Assembly: GCF_022347745.1 (NCBI RefSeq)
Contig: NZ_JAKRGC010000022.1
Span: 1 to 42,322, forward strand
From: Streptomyces sp. OfavH-34-F
Lineage (GTDB): Bacteria; Actinomycetota; Actinomycetes; Streptomycetales; Streptomycetaceae
DNA: 42,322 nucleotides
Direction: 5' to 3'
Below are positions 34,235-42,322 of this stretch, one piece after another (the stretch's first letter is position 1; each line of letters starts with the position of its first letter). The notes under the pieces were generated by a model that saw only the letters and a list, made by a program, of their open reading frames with translations, was not told where the DNA came from and searched no databases. Both the position numbers and the translations under genes were made by a program.

Positions 34235-35026
34235 GTGTCCAGCTCCGACATCTTCATCGGCGAGACCATCGGTACCGCCGTACTCATCCTGCTCGGCGGC
34301 GGTGTCTGTGCCGCCGTCACGCTCAAGCACTCCAAGGCGCGGGACGCCGGCTGGGTCGCCATCACCTTCGGGTGGGGTTTCGCGGTCCTCACCGGCGCCT
34401 ATCTGGCCGGCGGCGTGTCGGGGGCGCATCTCAACCCGGCCGTCACCATCGGCCTGGCCATCGAGGGCGGCACCGCCTGGGGCGACGTTCCGCTCTACCT
34501 GGCCTCGGAACTCCTCGGCGCGATGATCGGCGCGGTGCTGGTGTGGCTGACGTACTACGGACAGTTCCGGGCCCACCTCACCGACCCGGAGGTCCTGCGC
34601 ACCCATTCGGGTGAGGAGGGCATGGTCGACCAGTCCGCGGCGCCCAAGGCCGGCCCGGTGCTCGGTGTCTTCTCGACGGGCCCCGAGATCCGCAACGCCG
34701 CGCAGAACGTCCTCACCGAGGTCATCGCCACCGTGGTGCTGGTGCTCGCCATCCTCACCCAGGGCCTGAACGCCGACGGCGACGGGCTCGGCACGCTGGG
34801 CGCGCTGATCACCTCGCTGGTCGTCGTCGGCATCGGCCTGTCGCTCGGCGGCCCGACGGGGTACGCGATCAACCCGGTCCGCGACCTCGGTCCGCGTATC
34901 GTGCACGCGCTGCTGCCGCTGCCGAACAAGGGCGGCTCCGACTGGGGCTACGCCTGGGTTCCGGTCGTGGGCCCGCTGATCGGCGGCGCGCTCGCGGGCG
35001 GCCTCTACAACCTCGCCTTCGCCTAG
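34235..35026 (+). CDS. glpF: glycerol uptake facilitator (MIP family)
   Basis: A 263-residue aquaglyceroporin with six membrane segments. The first NPA box is in [10 protein letters not shown]; the second is NPVRDLGPR, where Val replaces the usual Ala, a variant I believe occurs in actinobacterial glycerol facilitators. It admits glycerol by facilitated diffusion. The GTG at 34235 follows AAGGAG. It is first in glpF-glpK-glpD, with glpK starting 39 bp later, and is likely induced when glycerol-3-phosphate removes GylR. Confidence 0.94.
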   Translation: MSSSDIFIGETIGTAVLILLGGGVCAAVTLKHSKARDAGWVAITFGWGFAVLTGAYLAGGVSGAHLNPAVTIGLAIEGGTAWGDVPLYLASELLGAMIGAVLVWLTYYGQFRAHLTDPEVLRTHSGEEGMVDQSAAPKAGPVLGVFSTGPEIRNAAQNVLTEVIATVVLVLAILTQGLNADGDGLGTLGALITSLVVVGIGLSLGGPTGYAINPVRDLGPRIVHALLPLPNKGGSDWGYAWVPVVGPLIGGALAGGLYNLAFA

Positions 35027-35065
35027 GCCCACCACCCAACCCCCACAGACCTCCGGGAGCACACC

Positions 35066-36607
35066 GTGACCGACGCACACACCACCGGCAGCCACGGCAC
35101 CGGCCCGTTCATCGCGGCCATCGACCAAGGCACGACCTCCAGCCGCTGCATCGTCTTCGACAAGGACGGGCGGATCGTCTCCGTCGACCAGAAGGAGCAC
35201 GAGCAGATCTTTCCCAAGCCGGGCTGGGTCGAACACGACGCGGCCGAGATCTGGGTGAACGTCCAGGAGGTCGTCGCCGGCGCGATCGAGAAGGCGGGCA
35301 TCACCGCCGCCGACGTCCAGGCCATCGGCATCACCAACCAGCGCGAGACCACCCTGCTGTGGGACCGCCACACCGGTGAGCCCGTCCACAACGCCCTCGT
35401 CTGGCAGGACACCCGTACCGACGCGCTCTGCAAGGAACTCGGCCGCAACGTCGGCCAGGACCGCTTCCGCCGCGAGACCGGGCTGCCGCTCGCCTCGTAC
35501 TTCGCCGGACCCAAGGTGCGCTGGCTGCTCGACAACGTCGAGGGGCTGCGCGAGCGCGCCGAGCGCGGCGACATCCTCTTCGGCACGATGGACTCCTGGG
35601 TCATCTGGAACCTGACCGGCGGCACCGACGGCGGCGTCCACGTCACCGACGTCACCAACGCCTCGCGCACCCTCCTGATGAACCTGCACACCATGCAGTG
35701 GGACGAGCGGATCTGCTCCTCCATCGGGGTGCCCATGGCCGTGCTGCCCGAGATCCGCTCCTCCGCCGAGGTCTACGGCACCGCCCGGGGCGGGGCGCTC
35801 GACGGGGTGCCGGTGGCCTCCGCGCTGGGCGACCAGCAGGCCGCGCTGTTCGGCCAGACCTGCTTCGCCGAGGGCGAGGCCAAGTCCACGTACGGCACCG
35901 GCACCTTCATGCTGATGAACACCGGCGAGACGCCCGTCAACTCCTACAACGGGCTGCTGACGACGGTGGGTTACCGGATCGGCGACCAGAAGGCGGTGTA
36001 CGCCCTGGAGGGGTCGATCGCCGTCACCGGCTCGCTGGTGCAGTGGATGCGCGACCAGATGGGGCTGATCCAGTCCGCGGCCGAGATCGAGACCCTGGCG
36101 TCCTCGGTGGAGGACAACGGCGGCGCCTACTTCGTGCCCGCGTTCTCCGGTCTGTTCGCCCCCTACTGGCGCCCGGACGCGCGCGGCGTCATCGCCGGCC
36201 TCACCCGCTACGTCACCAAGGCGCACATCGCGCGCGCCGTGCTGGAGGCCACCGCCTGGCAGACGCGCGAGATCAGCGACGCCATGACCAAGGACTCCGG
36301 CGTCGAGCTGACCGCCCTCAAGGTGGACGGCGGGATGACCTCCAACAACCTGCTGATGCAGACGCTCGCCGACTTCCTGGACGCGCCCGTGGTGCGGCCG
36401 ATGGTCGCCGAGACCACCTGCCTCGGCGCCGCCTACGCCGCCGGCCTGGCCGTCGGCTTCTGGCCGGACACCGACGCGCTGCGCGCCAACTGGCGCCGCG
36501 CCGCCGAGTGGACCCCCCGCATGGACGCGGACACCCGCGCCCGCGAGTACAAGAGCTGGCTCAAGGCCGTGGAACGCACCATGGGCTGGCTGGACGACGA
36601 GGAGTAG
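35066..36607 (+). CDS. glpK: glycerol kinase
   Basis: A 513-residue FGGY-family kinase that converts glycerol and ATP to sn-glycerol-3-phosphate, trapping it in the cell. Signatures include [15 protein letters not shown] at the N-terminal phosphate-binding loop, [35 protein letters not shown] and [14 protein letters not shown], plus [13 protein letters not shown]. Length and layout are those of standard GlpK. The start is GTG at 35066, after GGGAG. glpD follows after 6 bp, so the two are translationally linked. Its product is the inducer of the operon. Confidence 0.96.
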   Translation: MTDAHTTGSHGTGPFIAAIDQGTTSSRCIVFDKDGRIVSVDQKEHEQIFPKPGWVEHDAAEIWVNVQEVVAGAIEKAGITAADVQAIGITNQRETTLLWDRHTGEPVHNALVWQDTRTDALCKELGRNVGQDRFRRETGLPLASYFAGPKVRWLLDNVEGLRERAERGDILFGTMDSWVIWNLTGGTDGGVHVTDVTNASRTLLMNLHTMQWDERICSSIGVPMAVLPEIRSSAEVYGTARGGALDGVPVASALGDQQAALFGQTCFAEGEAKSTYGTGTFMLMNTGETPVNSYNGLLTTVGYRIGDQKAVYALEGSIAVTGSLVQWMRDQMGLIQSAAEIETLASSVEDNGGAYFVPAFSGLFAPYWRPDARGVIAGLTRYVTKAHIARAVLEATAWQTREISDAMTKDSGVELTALKVDGGMTSNNLLMQTLADFLDAPVVRPMVAETTCLGAAYAAGLAVGFWPDTDALRANWRRAAEWTPRMDADTRAREYKSWLKAVERTMGWLDDEE

Positions 36608-36613
36608 ACAACC

Positions 36614-38227
36614 ATGACCACCCTGCAGAGCGTCCCCGCCCTCGGGACGCACCCGGCGTCCGGCTCCCTCCCGAGCCGCGCCGAGACACGGGAGCAGCTG
36701 TCCAAGGCGACGTACGACCTCCTGGTGATCGGCGGCGGCATCCTGGGCATCTCCACCGCCTGGCACGCCGCGCAGTCCGGGCTGCGGGTGGCCCTGGTGG
36801 ACGCCGGCGACTTCGCCGGCGCCACCTCGTCCGCCTCCTCCAAGCTGCTCCACGGCGGACTGCGCTACCTGCAGACCGGCGCGGTGAAGCTGGTGGCGGA
36901 GAACCACTTCGAGCGCCGTGCGGTCTCCCGCCAGGTCGCCCCGCACCTGGCCAATCCGCTCACCTTCTACCTGCCGGTGTACAAGGGCGGGCCGCACGGC
37001 GCGGCGAAGCTCGGCGCGGGCGTGTTCGCGTACTCGGCGCTGTCCGCGTTCGGCGACGGCGTCGGCCATGTGATCAGCCCGGCGCGGGCGGCGCGCGACG
37101 TGCCGGAGCTGCGTACGGACAACCTGCGCGCGGTCGCGGTGTACGGCGACGACCAGATGAACGACGCGCGGATGGCCCTGATGACGGTCCGCGCGGCGGT
37201 CGACGCGGGCGCGGTGGTGCTCAACCACGCCGCTGTGACCGGGCTGCGGTTCACCCGGGGCCGGGTGACGGGCGCCGAGCTGCGGGACGGCCTGGACGGT
37301 ACGGAGTTCGGGGTGACCGCCCGGCTCGTGCTGAACGCGACCGGACCGTGGGTGGACCACCTGCGGAAGATGGAGGACCCGAACGCGGCGCCCTCCATAC
37401 GCCTGTCCAAGGGCGCCCACCTGGTGCTGAAGCGGACGCGGCCGTGGAAGGCCGCGCTGGCCACGCCGATCGACAAGTACCGCATCACGTTCGCCCTGCC
37501 CTGGGAGGACATGCTGCTCCTCGGCACGACGGACGAGGAGTACGAGGGCGACCCGGCGGACGTCGCGGTGACCGAGAAGGACACCGCCCAGATCCTGGAC
37601 GAGGCGGCGTTCTCGGTGCGCGACCAGCAGCTGTCGCGGGACCTGATCACGTACGCGTTCGCCGGGCTGCGGGTGCTGCCGGGCGGGCCGGGCGACACCT
37701 CCAAGGCCAAGCGCGAGACGGTCGTGACGGAGGGCCGGGGCGGGATGCTCTCGGTGGCCGGGGGCAAGTGGACGACGTTCCGGCACATCGGGCGCACGGT
37801 GATGAACAAGCTGGCCGCGCTCCCCGGGCAGCCGCTCGCCGAGGACATGGAGCCGATGGCCCGGCTGCCGAGGAAGCTGCCGCTGCCCGGTATCGCCAAC
37901 CCGAACGCGGTGGCACACCGGCTGCTCGTGGACGGCGGGACGCCCGGCCCCCGGATGGCGGCCGACACCGCGCGCCATCTGGCCACGCACTACGGTTCGC
38001 TGTCCTTCGACATCGCCCGGCTGGCCAACGAGAACCCGGCGCTGGCCGGACGCGTCCACCCGGACGCCCCGGAGATCTGGGCGCAGGTCGTCTACGCGCG
38101 CGACCACGAGTGGGCCGAGTCGGTCGACGACGTGCTGCGCCGGCGCACGACGCTGACGATCCGGGGCCTGGCGACGGACGAGATCCGGGACCGGGTGGCG
38201 AAGGTGCTGGACGAGCGGCGCGGCTGA
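36614..38227 (+). CDS. glpD: aerobic glycerol-3-phosphate dehydrogenase
   Basis: A 537-residue FAD-dependent dehydrogenase that oxidises glycerol-3-phosphate to dihydroxyacetone phosphate and feeds electrons to the quinone pool at the membrane. The FAD-binding LLVIGGGILGIST has its glycines at residues 40-45, followed by SSASSKLLHGGLRYL, and the C-terminal DUF-type helical domain contains YARDHEWAESVDDVLRRRT. The ATG at 36614 is 6 bp after the glpK stop. It completes the glycerol pathway started by GlpF and GlpK. The next gene begins 75 bp later with its own promoter. Confidence 0.96.
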   Translation: MTTLQSVPALGTHPASGSLPSRAETREQLSKATYDLLVIGGGILGISTAWHAAQSGLRVALVDAGDFAGATSSASSKLLHGGLRYLQTGAVKLVAENHFERRAVSRQVAPHLANPLTFYLPVYKGGPHGAAKLGAGVFAYSALSAFGDGVGHVISPARAARDVPELRTDNLRAVAVYGDDQMNDARMALMTVRAAVDAGAVVLNHAAVTGLRFTRGRVTGAELRDGLDGTEFGVTARLVLNATGPWVDHLRKMEDPNAAPSIRLSKGAHLVLKRTRPWKAALATPIDKYRITFALPWEDMLLLGTTDEEYEGDPADVAVTEKDTAQILDEAAFSVRDQQLSRDLITYAFAGLRVLPGGPGDTSKAKRETVVTEGRGGMLSVAGGKWTTFRHIGRTVMNKLAALPGQPLAEDMEPMARLPRKLPLPGIANPNAVAHRLLVDGGTPGPRMAADTARHLATHYGSLSFDIARLANENPALAGRVHPDAPEIWAQVVYARDHEWAESVDDVLRRRTTLTIRGLATDEIRDRVAKVLDERRG

Positions 38228-38263
38228 GCGGCTCCGGCGGTCGGGAGGGCTCTCGTCGGGACG

Positions 38264-38288
38264 CATAATGGGGCGATAGATCGGATGT
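38264..38288 (+). promoter_or_regulatory. promoter and operator of the FadR-family gene
   Basis: CATAAT (38264-38269) is a good -10 box, with TCGGGA 17 bp upstream as a weak -35. The 11-mer AGATCGGATGT (38278-38288) covers the expected start site and matches the ACATC-S-GATGT sites found upstream of fucD. Confidence 0.55.
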
Positions 38289-38301
38289 CTGGAGGTCGCC
38301 C

Positions 38302-38973
38302 GTGGCTGTCACCGACGAAGCCATCGAGAAGATCAAAGCCATGATCGTCTCGGGTGCGCTGAGGCCCGGCGATCGTCTGCCCAAGGAGAGCGAACTCGCC
38401 GCGGAACTGGGGCTTTCCCGCAACTCGCTGCGGGAGGCGGTACGGGCGCTGTCGCTGATACGGATTCTCGACGTCCGCCAGGGCGACGGGACGTATGTGA
38501 CGAGCCTGGACCCGCAGTTGCTCCTGGAGGCCCTGAGCTTCGTGGTGGACTTCCACCGGGACGACACGGTGCTGGAGTTCCTGGCGGTGCGCCGGATCCT
38601 GGAGCCGGCAGCCACGGCGATGGCGGCGGCGCGGATCGGCGAGGAGCAGCTGGACCTGCTCGGCGCGCAGCTGGACGCGCTGGGCGAGCGGCCCTCGGTG
38701 GAGGAACTGGTCGCCTGCGACCTGGAGTTCCACCGGGGCATCGTCCAGGCGTCCGGCAACTCCGTGCTGTGCTCGCTGCTCGACGGCCTGTCCGGGCCGA
38801 CGACCCGCGCGCGGGTGTGGCGCGGACTCACCCAGGAGGACGCGGTGAGCCGGACGCTGCACGAGCACCGGGCGATCCTGTCGGCGCTGCGGGACCGGGA
38901 CGCGGAGGCGGCGCGGGCCTGGGCGACGGTGCACGTGGCGAGCGTGGAGCAGTGGCTGCGCTCGACGCTGTAG
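38302..38973 (+). CDS. FadR-subfamily GntR transcriptional regulator
   Basis: A 223-residue regulator. The winged helix (about residues 5-68: LRPGDRLPKESELAAELGLSRNSLREAVRAL, then VRQGDGTYV) is followed by an all-helical FCD domain (about 85-220) with the metal/ligand residues expected in DLEFHRGIVQASGN and EHRAILSALRDRD. FCD regulators often sense sugar acids or other carboxylates. The GTG at 38302 follows GGAGG. It converges on the SDR-fucD pair and shares a palindrome with the fucD promoter, so I infer that it represses fucD-SDR and itself, with fuconate or a product as possible inducer. Confidence 0.9.
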   Translation: MAVTDEAIEKIKAMIVSGALRPGDRLPKESELAAELGLSRNSLREAVRALSLIRILDVRQGDGTYVTSLDPQLLLEALSFVVDFHRDDTVLEFLAVRRILEPAATAMAAARIGEEQLDLLGAQLDALGERPSVEELVACDLEFHRGIVQASGNSVLCSLLDGLSGPTTRARVWRGLTQEDAVSRTLHEHRAILSALRDRDAEAARAWATVHVASVEQWLRSTL

Positions 38974-38985
38974 CGAGGGGGCGGC

Positions 38986-39765
38986 TCAGGAGGATGCGGG
39001 GCGGAGCCGCAGGCCCTGCATGCCGCCGTCCACGGCCAGCGCGGTGCCGGTGACGGACGCCGCGGCGGGGCCGGCGAGGTAGCAGACCGCGGCGGCCACC
39101 TCCTCGGCACCGACCAGCCGGCCCAGCGGCTGCCGGGCTTCGAGGGCGGCGCGTTCGGCGGCCGGGTCGTCCGCCAGGTCGAGCAGCCGGCCGATCCACG
39201 GGGTGTCTGCGGTGCCCGGGTTGACGCAGTTGACGCGGATGCCCTCGCGGACGTGGTCGGCGGCCATGGCGAGGGTGAGCGCGAGGACGGCGCCCTTGCT
39301 CGCGCTGTACAGGGCGCGCCGGGGCAGTCCGGCGGTGGCGGCGATCGAGCAGGTGTGGGTGACCGATACGGCGCCGGGGCGTTCGGCGGCGGCCCGGCGC
39401 AGGTGCGGCAGGGCGTGCCGGGCGACGCGGACCATGCCGAGGACGTTGACGTCGAGGACCCGCGCCCACTCGGAGTCGTCGTTGTCCTCGACGGTGCCGA
39501 CGGCGCCGGTGCCCGCGTTGGAGACCAGGGTGTGCAGGGAGCCGAACGCCGCGACGGCCCGGTCCACCCCGGCGCGCACGGCGGCGTCGTCGGTGACGTC
39601 GGCCTCGACGGCCAGGGCGCCCGGGGGTGTGCCGGTGGTGTCCCGGTCGAGGACGGCGACGCGTGCGCCGCGGGCCAGGAGCAGGGTGGTGACGGCGGCT
39701 CCGATGCCGGACGCGCCTCCGGTCACCAGGGCGTTCATCCCCTCGAAGTCGTGCGTGCCGGTCAT
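38986..39765 (-). CDS. SDR-family dehydrogenase, probably L-fucose pathway
   Basis: A 259-residue classical short-chain dehydrogenase. The cofactor motif TGGASGIG is at residues 15-22, followed by NAG (VSNAGTG), catalytic Ser in [11 protein letters not shown] and YSASK. Asp40-type residues after beta-2 ([10 protein letters not shown]) indicate NAD preference. Its ATG overlaps the fucD stop (ATGA at 39762-39765), so it is translationally coupled to the fuconate dehydratase. I therefore infer L-fucose dehydrogenase or 2-keto-3-deoxy-L-fuconate dehydrogenase activity; the sequence alone cannot decide. Confidence 0.88.
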   Translation of the reverse strand: MTGTHDFEGMNALVTGGASGIGAAVTTLLLARGARVAVLDRDTTGTPPGALAVEADVTDDAAVRAGVDRAVAAFGSLHTLVSNAGTGAVGTVEDNDDSEWARVLDVNVLGMVRVARHALPHLRRAAAERPGAVSVTHTCSIAATAGLPRRALYSASKGAVLALTLAMAADHVREGIRVNCVNPGTADTPWIGRLLDLADDPAAERAALEARQPLGRLVGAEEVAAAVCYLAGPAAASVTGTALAVDGGMQGLRLRPASS

Positions 39766-41090
39766 CGGCTCTCCTCCTGCTGTCGCTCGGTGCGCGGGGT
39801 GGGCGGGTGGCGGTGTGCGGCGAGGGACTCGGGGCGCATCCTGGCCGAGAAGCCGGGGGCCTCGGGGGCGGTGTAGCGGCCGTCGGCGAGGACGACGGGG
39901 TCGGTGAAGTGCTCGTGGAGGTGGTCGACGTACTCGATCACCCGGTTCTCGCGGCTGCCGGAGACGGCGACGAAGTCGAACATGGCGAGGTGCTGGACGA
40001 GTTCGCAGAGTCCGACGCCCCCGGCGTGCGGGCAGACGGGGACGCCGTACTTGGCGGCCAGCAGCAGGATCGCCAGGTTCTCGTTGACCCCGGCGACGCG
40101 TGCGGCGTCGATCTGGACGAAGTCGACGGCCCCGGCCTGCAGGAGCTGCTTGAACACGACCCGGTTGGCGGCGTGTTCGCCGGTGGCGACGGGGACCGGC
40201 TGTCCGGCGCGCACGGCGGCGTGGCCGAGTACGTCGTCGGGGCTGGTCGGTTCCTCGATCCAGTGCGGGTCGTACGGGGCGAGCGCGGTCATCCAGGTGA
40301 TGGCTTCGGCCACGTCCCAGCGCTGGTTGGCGTCCACGGCGATGCGGACGTCCGGGCCGACCGCCGCGCGGGCGAGGGCCATGCGGCGGACGTCGTCGTC
40401 GAGCCGGCCGCCGACCTTGAGCTTGATCTGGGTGAAGCCGTCGGCGACGGCCCGCTCGGCGAGCCGGACCAGCTTCTCGTCGGCGTAGCCGAGCCAGCCG
40501 GGCGAGGTGGTGTAGGCGGGGTAGCCCTCGGCGCGCAGTCGGGCGGCGCGGGCGGCCCGGCCCGGTTCGGCGGCGCGCAGGATCGCCAGCGCCTCGTCGG
40601 GGGTGAGGGCGTCGGTGAGGTAGCGGAAGTCGACGAGGGAGACCAGTTCCTCGGGCGCCATCCCGGACAGGAACTCCCAGACGGGCCGCCCGGCGAGGGT
40701 GGCGGCCAGGTCCCAGGCGGCGTTGACCACCGCTCCGGCGGCCATGTGCATCACGCCCTTCTCGGGCCCCAGCCAGCGGAGTTGGGAGTCATGGGTCAGC
40801 TCCCGGTAAAGGGCGCCGAGGTCGGCCGCGGTCCGGGGCACGGGGCGTCCGGTGAGGTAGGGGCGCAGCGCCCCGATGGCGGCGGCCATGACGTCGTTGC
40901 CCCGGCCGATGGTGAAGCAGAAGCCGTGCCCCTCGGCCGGTTGGCCGTCGTGTCCGGGGGCGTCGGTCCGCAGCACGACGTAGGCGGCCGAGTAGTCGGG
41001 GTCGGGGTTCATGGCGTCCGAGCCGTCCAGGTCCTGCGAGGTCGGGAAACGGATGTCGTGGACCTCGACGTCCGTGACGGTCTGACTCAT
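39762..41090 (-). CDS. fucD: L-fuconate dehydratase (enolase superfamily)
   Basis: A 442-residue enolase-superfamily enzyme that dehydrates L-fuconate to 2-keto-3-deoxy-L-fuconate. The N-terminal capping domain carries the family block [20 protein letters not shown]. The barrel has the base pair in KLKVGG (Lys223, Lys225), metal ligands Asp253 (VDANQRWD), Glu279/280 ([10 protein letters not shown]) and Glu305 (ATGEHAANR), and acid/base His355 in [17 protein letters not shown]. These match the characterised Xanthomonas FucD as I remember it. I chose ATG 41090 ([10 protein letters not shown]), preceded by a G-rich Shine-Dalgarno; an upstream in-frame ATG at 41111 overlaps an operator site. It is first in a two-gene operon. 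Confidence 0.92.
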   Translation of the reverse strand: MSQTVTDVEVHDIRFPTSQDLDGSDAMNPDPDYSAAYVVLRTDAPGHDGQPAEGHGFCFTIGRGNDVMAAAIGALRPYLTGRPVPRTAADLGALYRELTHDSQLRWLGPEKGVMHMAAGAVVNAAWDLAATLAGRPVWEFLSGMAPEELVSLVDFRYLTDALTPDEALAILRAAEPGRAARAARLRAEGYPAYTTSPGWLGYADEKLVRLAERAVADGFTQIKLKVGGRLDDDVRRMALARAAVGPDVRIAVDANQRWDVAEAITWMTALAPYDPHWIEEPTSPDDVLGHAAVRAGQPVPVATGEHAANRVVFKQLLQAGAVDFVQIDAARVAGVNENLAILLLAAKYGVPVCPHAGGVGLCELVQHLAMFDFVAVSGSRENRVIEYVDHLHEHFTDPVVLADGRYTAPEAPGFSARMRPESLAAHRHPPTPRTERQQEESR

Positions 41091-41107
41091 GCGCCCCCCA
41101 GGAAATA

Positions 41108-41118
41108 ACATCGGACCT
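41108..41118 (-). promoter_or_regulatory. FadR-type operator, downstream site at fucD
   Basis: ACATCGGACCT matches one arm and the centre of ACATC-S-GATGT and lies just downstream of the predicted start of fucD transcription. Confidence 0.45.
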
Positions 41119-41127
41119 CTTCATCGG

Positions 41128-41138
41128 TCATCCGATGT
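41128..41138 (-). promoter_or_regulatory. FadR-type operator overlapping the fucD -10 box
   Basis: TCATCCGATGT has the palindromic core CATC-C-GATG. It overlaps the fucD -10 box, so a bound repressor would block transcription. Confidence 0.6.
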
Positions 41139-41164
41139 ATATCCGCCGAACGGCCGCCAGTCCA
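41136..41164 (-). promoter_or_regulatory. sigma-70-type promoter of fucD-SDR
   Basis: On the minus strand TGGACT (41159-41164) and TATACA (41136-41141) are spaced by exactly 17 bp, the best housekeeping-type promoter visible in the window. The start of transcription should be near 41129. Confidence 0.65.
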
Positions 41165-41190
41165 GAGAGATGGGCCATATTTCGGCAGAC

Positions 41191-41201
41191 AGCTCGGATG
41201 T
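41191..41201. promoter_or_regulatory. FadR-type operator, upstream site
   Basis: AGCTCGGATGT carries an intact GATGT arm and a degenerate left arm, about 60 bp upstream of the fucD start site; it may support DNA looping or cooperative binding. Confidence 0.4.
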
Positions 41202-41318
41202 ATGAGTAGGCGTGGTGCAACTGGGCAGGTTCACCCGGCCACGCACGGGGCTGCGGTCAAGGACGCCGCAGGCCGTAAGGTTGTCCCGTACGCAAGGGAA
41301 CTTCGGAAGGAGGCTGGG

Positions 41319-42322
41319 GTGATCGAGCTCGAGGGCGTTCCCGAGCTGATCGACCCGGTCATGGTGGCCGCGTTCGAGGGGTGGAACGACGCGGGTGACG
41401 CCGCCTCCACAGCGGTCGCACATCTGGACCGGGAGTGGAAGGGGGAGGTGTTCGCGGCGCTCGACGCCGAGGACTACTACGACTTCCAGGTCAATCGCCC
41501 CACGGTGTGGCTGGACGGCGGGGTGCGCAAGATCACCTGGCCGACCACCCGGCTCTCCGTGGTCCGCATCGGCGGGGAGAAGCCCCGCGACCTCGTCCTG
41601 GTCCGGGGCATCGAACCGTCCATGCGCTGGCGTTCGTTCTGCAACGAACTCCTGGGCTTCGCACACGAACTGGGCGTCGAGATGGTGGTGGTGCTCGGCG
41701 CGCTGCTGGGCGACACCCCGCACACCCGCCCGGTCCCGGTCAGTGGCGTGACGTCCGACCCGGACCTGGCCCGCACCATGGACCTGGAGGAGACCAGGTA
41801 CGAGGGCCCGACCGGCATCGTCGGCATCCTCCAGGAGGCGTGCACCCACGCGGGGGTGCCCGCGGTCAGCCTGTGGGCGGCGGTGCCGCACTACGTGTCG
41901 CAGCCGCCCAACCCCAAGGCGACGCTGGCGCTGCTGAACCGGCTGGAGGACCTGCTGGGGCTGCGCATCCCGCTCGGCGAGCTGCCGGAGGACGCGCGCG
42001 CCTGGCAGGTCGGGGTCGACCAACTGGCCGCCGAAGACAGCGAAGTGGCCGAATACGTGCAGACGCTGGAGGAGGCCCGCGACACCGCGGAGCTGCCCGA
42101 GGCGAGCGGCGAGGCCATCGCCCGCGAGTTCGAGCGGTATCTGCGGCGCCGCGATCCGGGCCCGGCCCAGCCGCCCGGCGGGCACGCCACCGAGTCCGGT
42201 GACGCCTCCTACCTCCGGGACGCCTCCAGCGGGCGCACCAGGCCGCCCAGGCCGCTGCGCCCGGAGACGGGCCAGGGCAGGCCGGGCGGCGCGGGACCGG
42301 CCCGGCCGGCCTCCGACGATCC
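41319..42322 (+). CDS. PAC2-family protein, 3' end cut by window
   Basis: The frame is open from GTG 41319 (MIELEGVPELIDP), preceded by GGAAGGAGG, to the last base, giving at least 334 residues. The PAC2 (proteasome assembly chaperone 2-like) domain covers about residues 12-230: MVAAFEGWNDAGDAAS, LVLVRGIEPSMRWRSF, VVVLGALLGDTPHTRPVPVSG, GPTGIVGIL and SLWAAVPHYVSQPPNPKA. After about residue 285 the sequence turns Pro/Arg/Gly-rich and looks disordered. Bacterial members have no established function. A PAC2 gene also follows metH in M. tuberculosis, as I recall. Confidence 0.9.
   Translation, partial: MIELEGVPELIDPVMVAAFEGWNDAGDAASTAVAHLDREWKGEVFAALDAEDYYDFQVNRPTVWLDGGVRKITWPTTRLSVVRIGGEKPRDLVLVRGIEPSMRWRSFCNELLGFAHELGVEMVVVLGALLGDTPHTRPVPVSGVTSDPDLARTMDLEETRYEGPTGIVGILQEACTHAGVPAVSLWAAVPHYVSQPPNPKATLALLNRLEDLLGLRIPLGELPEDARAWQVGVDQLAAEDSEVAEYVQTLEEARDTAELPEASGEAIAREFERYLRRRDPGPAQPPGGHATESGDASYLRDASSGRTRPPRPLRPETGQGRPGGAGPARPASDD

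Noticed and set aside
34127..38266. 1379-codon minus-strand open frame opposite glpF, glpK and glpD
   Set aside because: It is the complement of three well-conserved genes with low-complexity translation.
1..42322. Mobile elements, CRISPR arrays, tRNA/rRNA genes or a biosynthetic cluster
   Set aside because: No transposase, integrase, regular repeat array, tRNA-like cloverleaf, or PKS/NRPS-type genes were found; gene order looks like conserved core chromosome.

Overview
The window is high-GC actinobacterial DNA, almost certainly from a Streptomyces. The reasons are third-position GC bias, many GTG starts, a complete Pup-proteasome system (pafA, prcA, prcB, pup, dop, arc), tatA/tatC beside pafB/pafC, and a gylR-glpF-glpK-glpD glycerol cluster next to metH. 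From memory, the order helY, tatC, tatA, pafC, pafB, pafA, prcA, prcB, pup, dop, arc, trmI, recB-like, metH and PAC2 is also that of the Mycobacterium tuberculosis locus, so most of the window is conserved core chromosome. I saw no insertion sequence, prophage gene, CRISPR array, rRNA or tRNA.

Layout. 1-2524: the 3' end of a molybdopterin oxidoreductase gene, a fasciclin lipoprotein and an SPW-repeat membrane protein, all on the plus strand. 2526-10277 (minus): HelY-type helicase, lipid-kinase-like protein, TatC, TatA, a small membrane protein, a zinc-ribbon protein, and the WYL regulators PafC and PafB. 10384-11758 (minus): two FKBP prolyl isomerases, one cytoplasmic and one a tandem-domain lipoprotein. 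11959-14589 (minus): Pup ligase PafA behind an MFS transporter, divergent from a LacI-type regulator (14722-15750, plus). 15815-21639 (minus): PrcA, PrcB, a decayed endonuclease VII remnant, Pup, Dop and the ATPase Arc. 21882-26978: ferredoxin, secreted protein, TrmI, M50 protease, RecB-like nuclease and orphan response regulator. 27003-32966 (minus): oligopeptide-type binding protein, HAD phosphatase and MetH. 33205-38227 (plus): GylR, GlpF, GlpK and GlpD. 38302-41090: a FadR-type regulator with a divergent fucD-SDR sugar-acid pair. 41319-end: a PAC2-family protein cut by the window edge.

How the parts work together. Dop deamidates the GGQ end of Pup, PafA ligates it to target lysines, Arc unfolds pupylated proteins, and the PrcA/PrcB core degrades them. 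PafB/PafC are DNA-damage transcription factors of the same neighbourhood. GylR controls glycerol uptake, phosphorylation and oxidation. The FadR-type regulator very likely controls itself and an L-fucose/fuconate operon through a shared palindrome.

The most unusual signals are: (i) a frameshifted endonuclease VII pseudogene between pup and prcB, whose best-kept part contains the prcB ribosome-binding site and start; (ii) a 16-bp perfect hairpin just after pup, followed by a TAGGGT box, suggesting that prcBA is transcribed separately from pup here; (iii) a four-copy ACATC-S-GATGT operator around the fucD promoter and the FadR gene; (iv) a perfect 9-bp inverted repeat over the start site and Shine-Dalgarno sequence of a binding-protein gene. 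I found no wholly new defence or biosynthetic system. No stretch longer than 300 bases lacks a gene; the longest gaps (about 200-265 bp) hold the promoters, operators and terminators listed.
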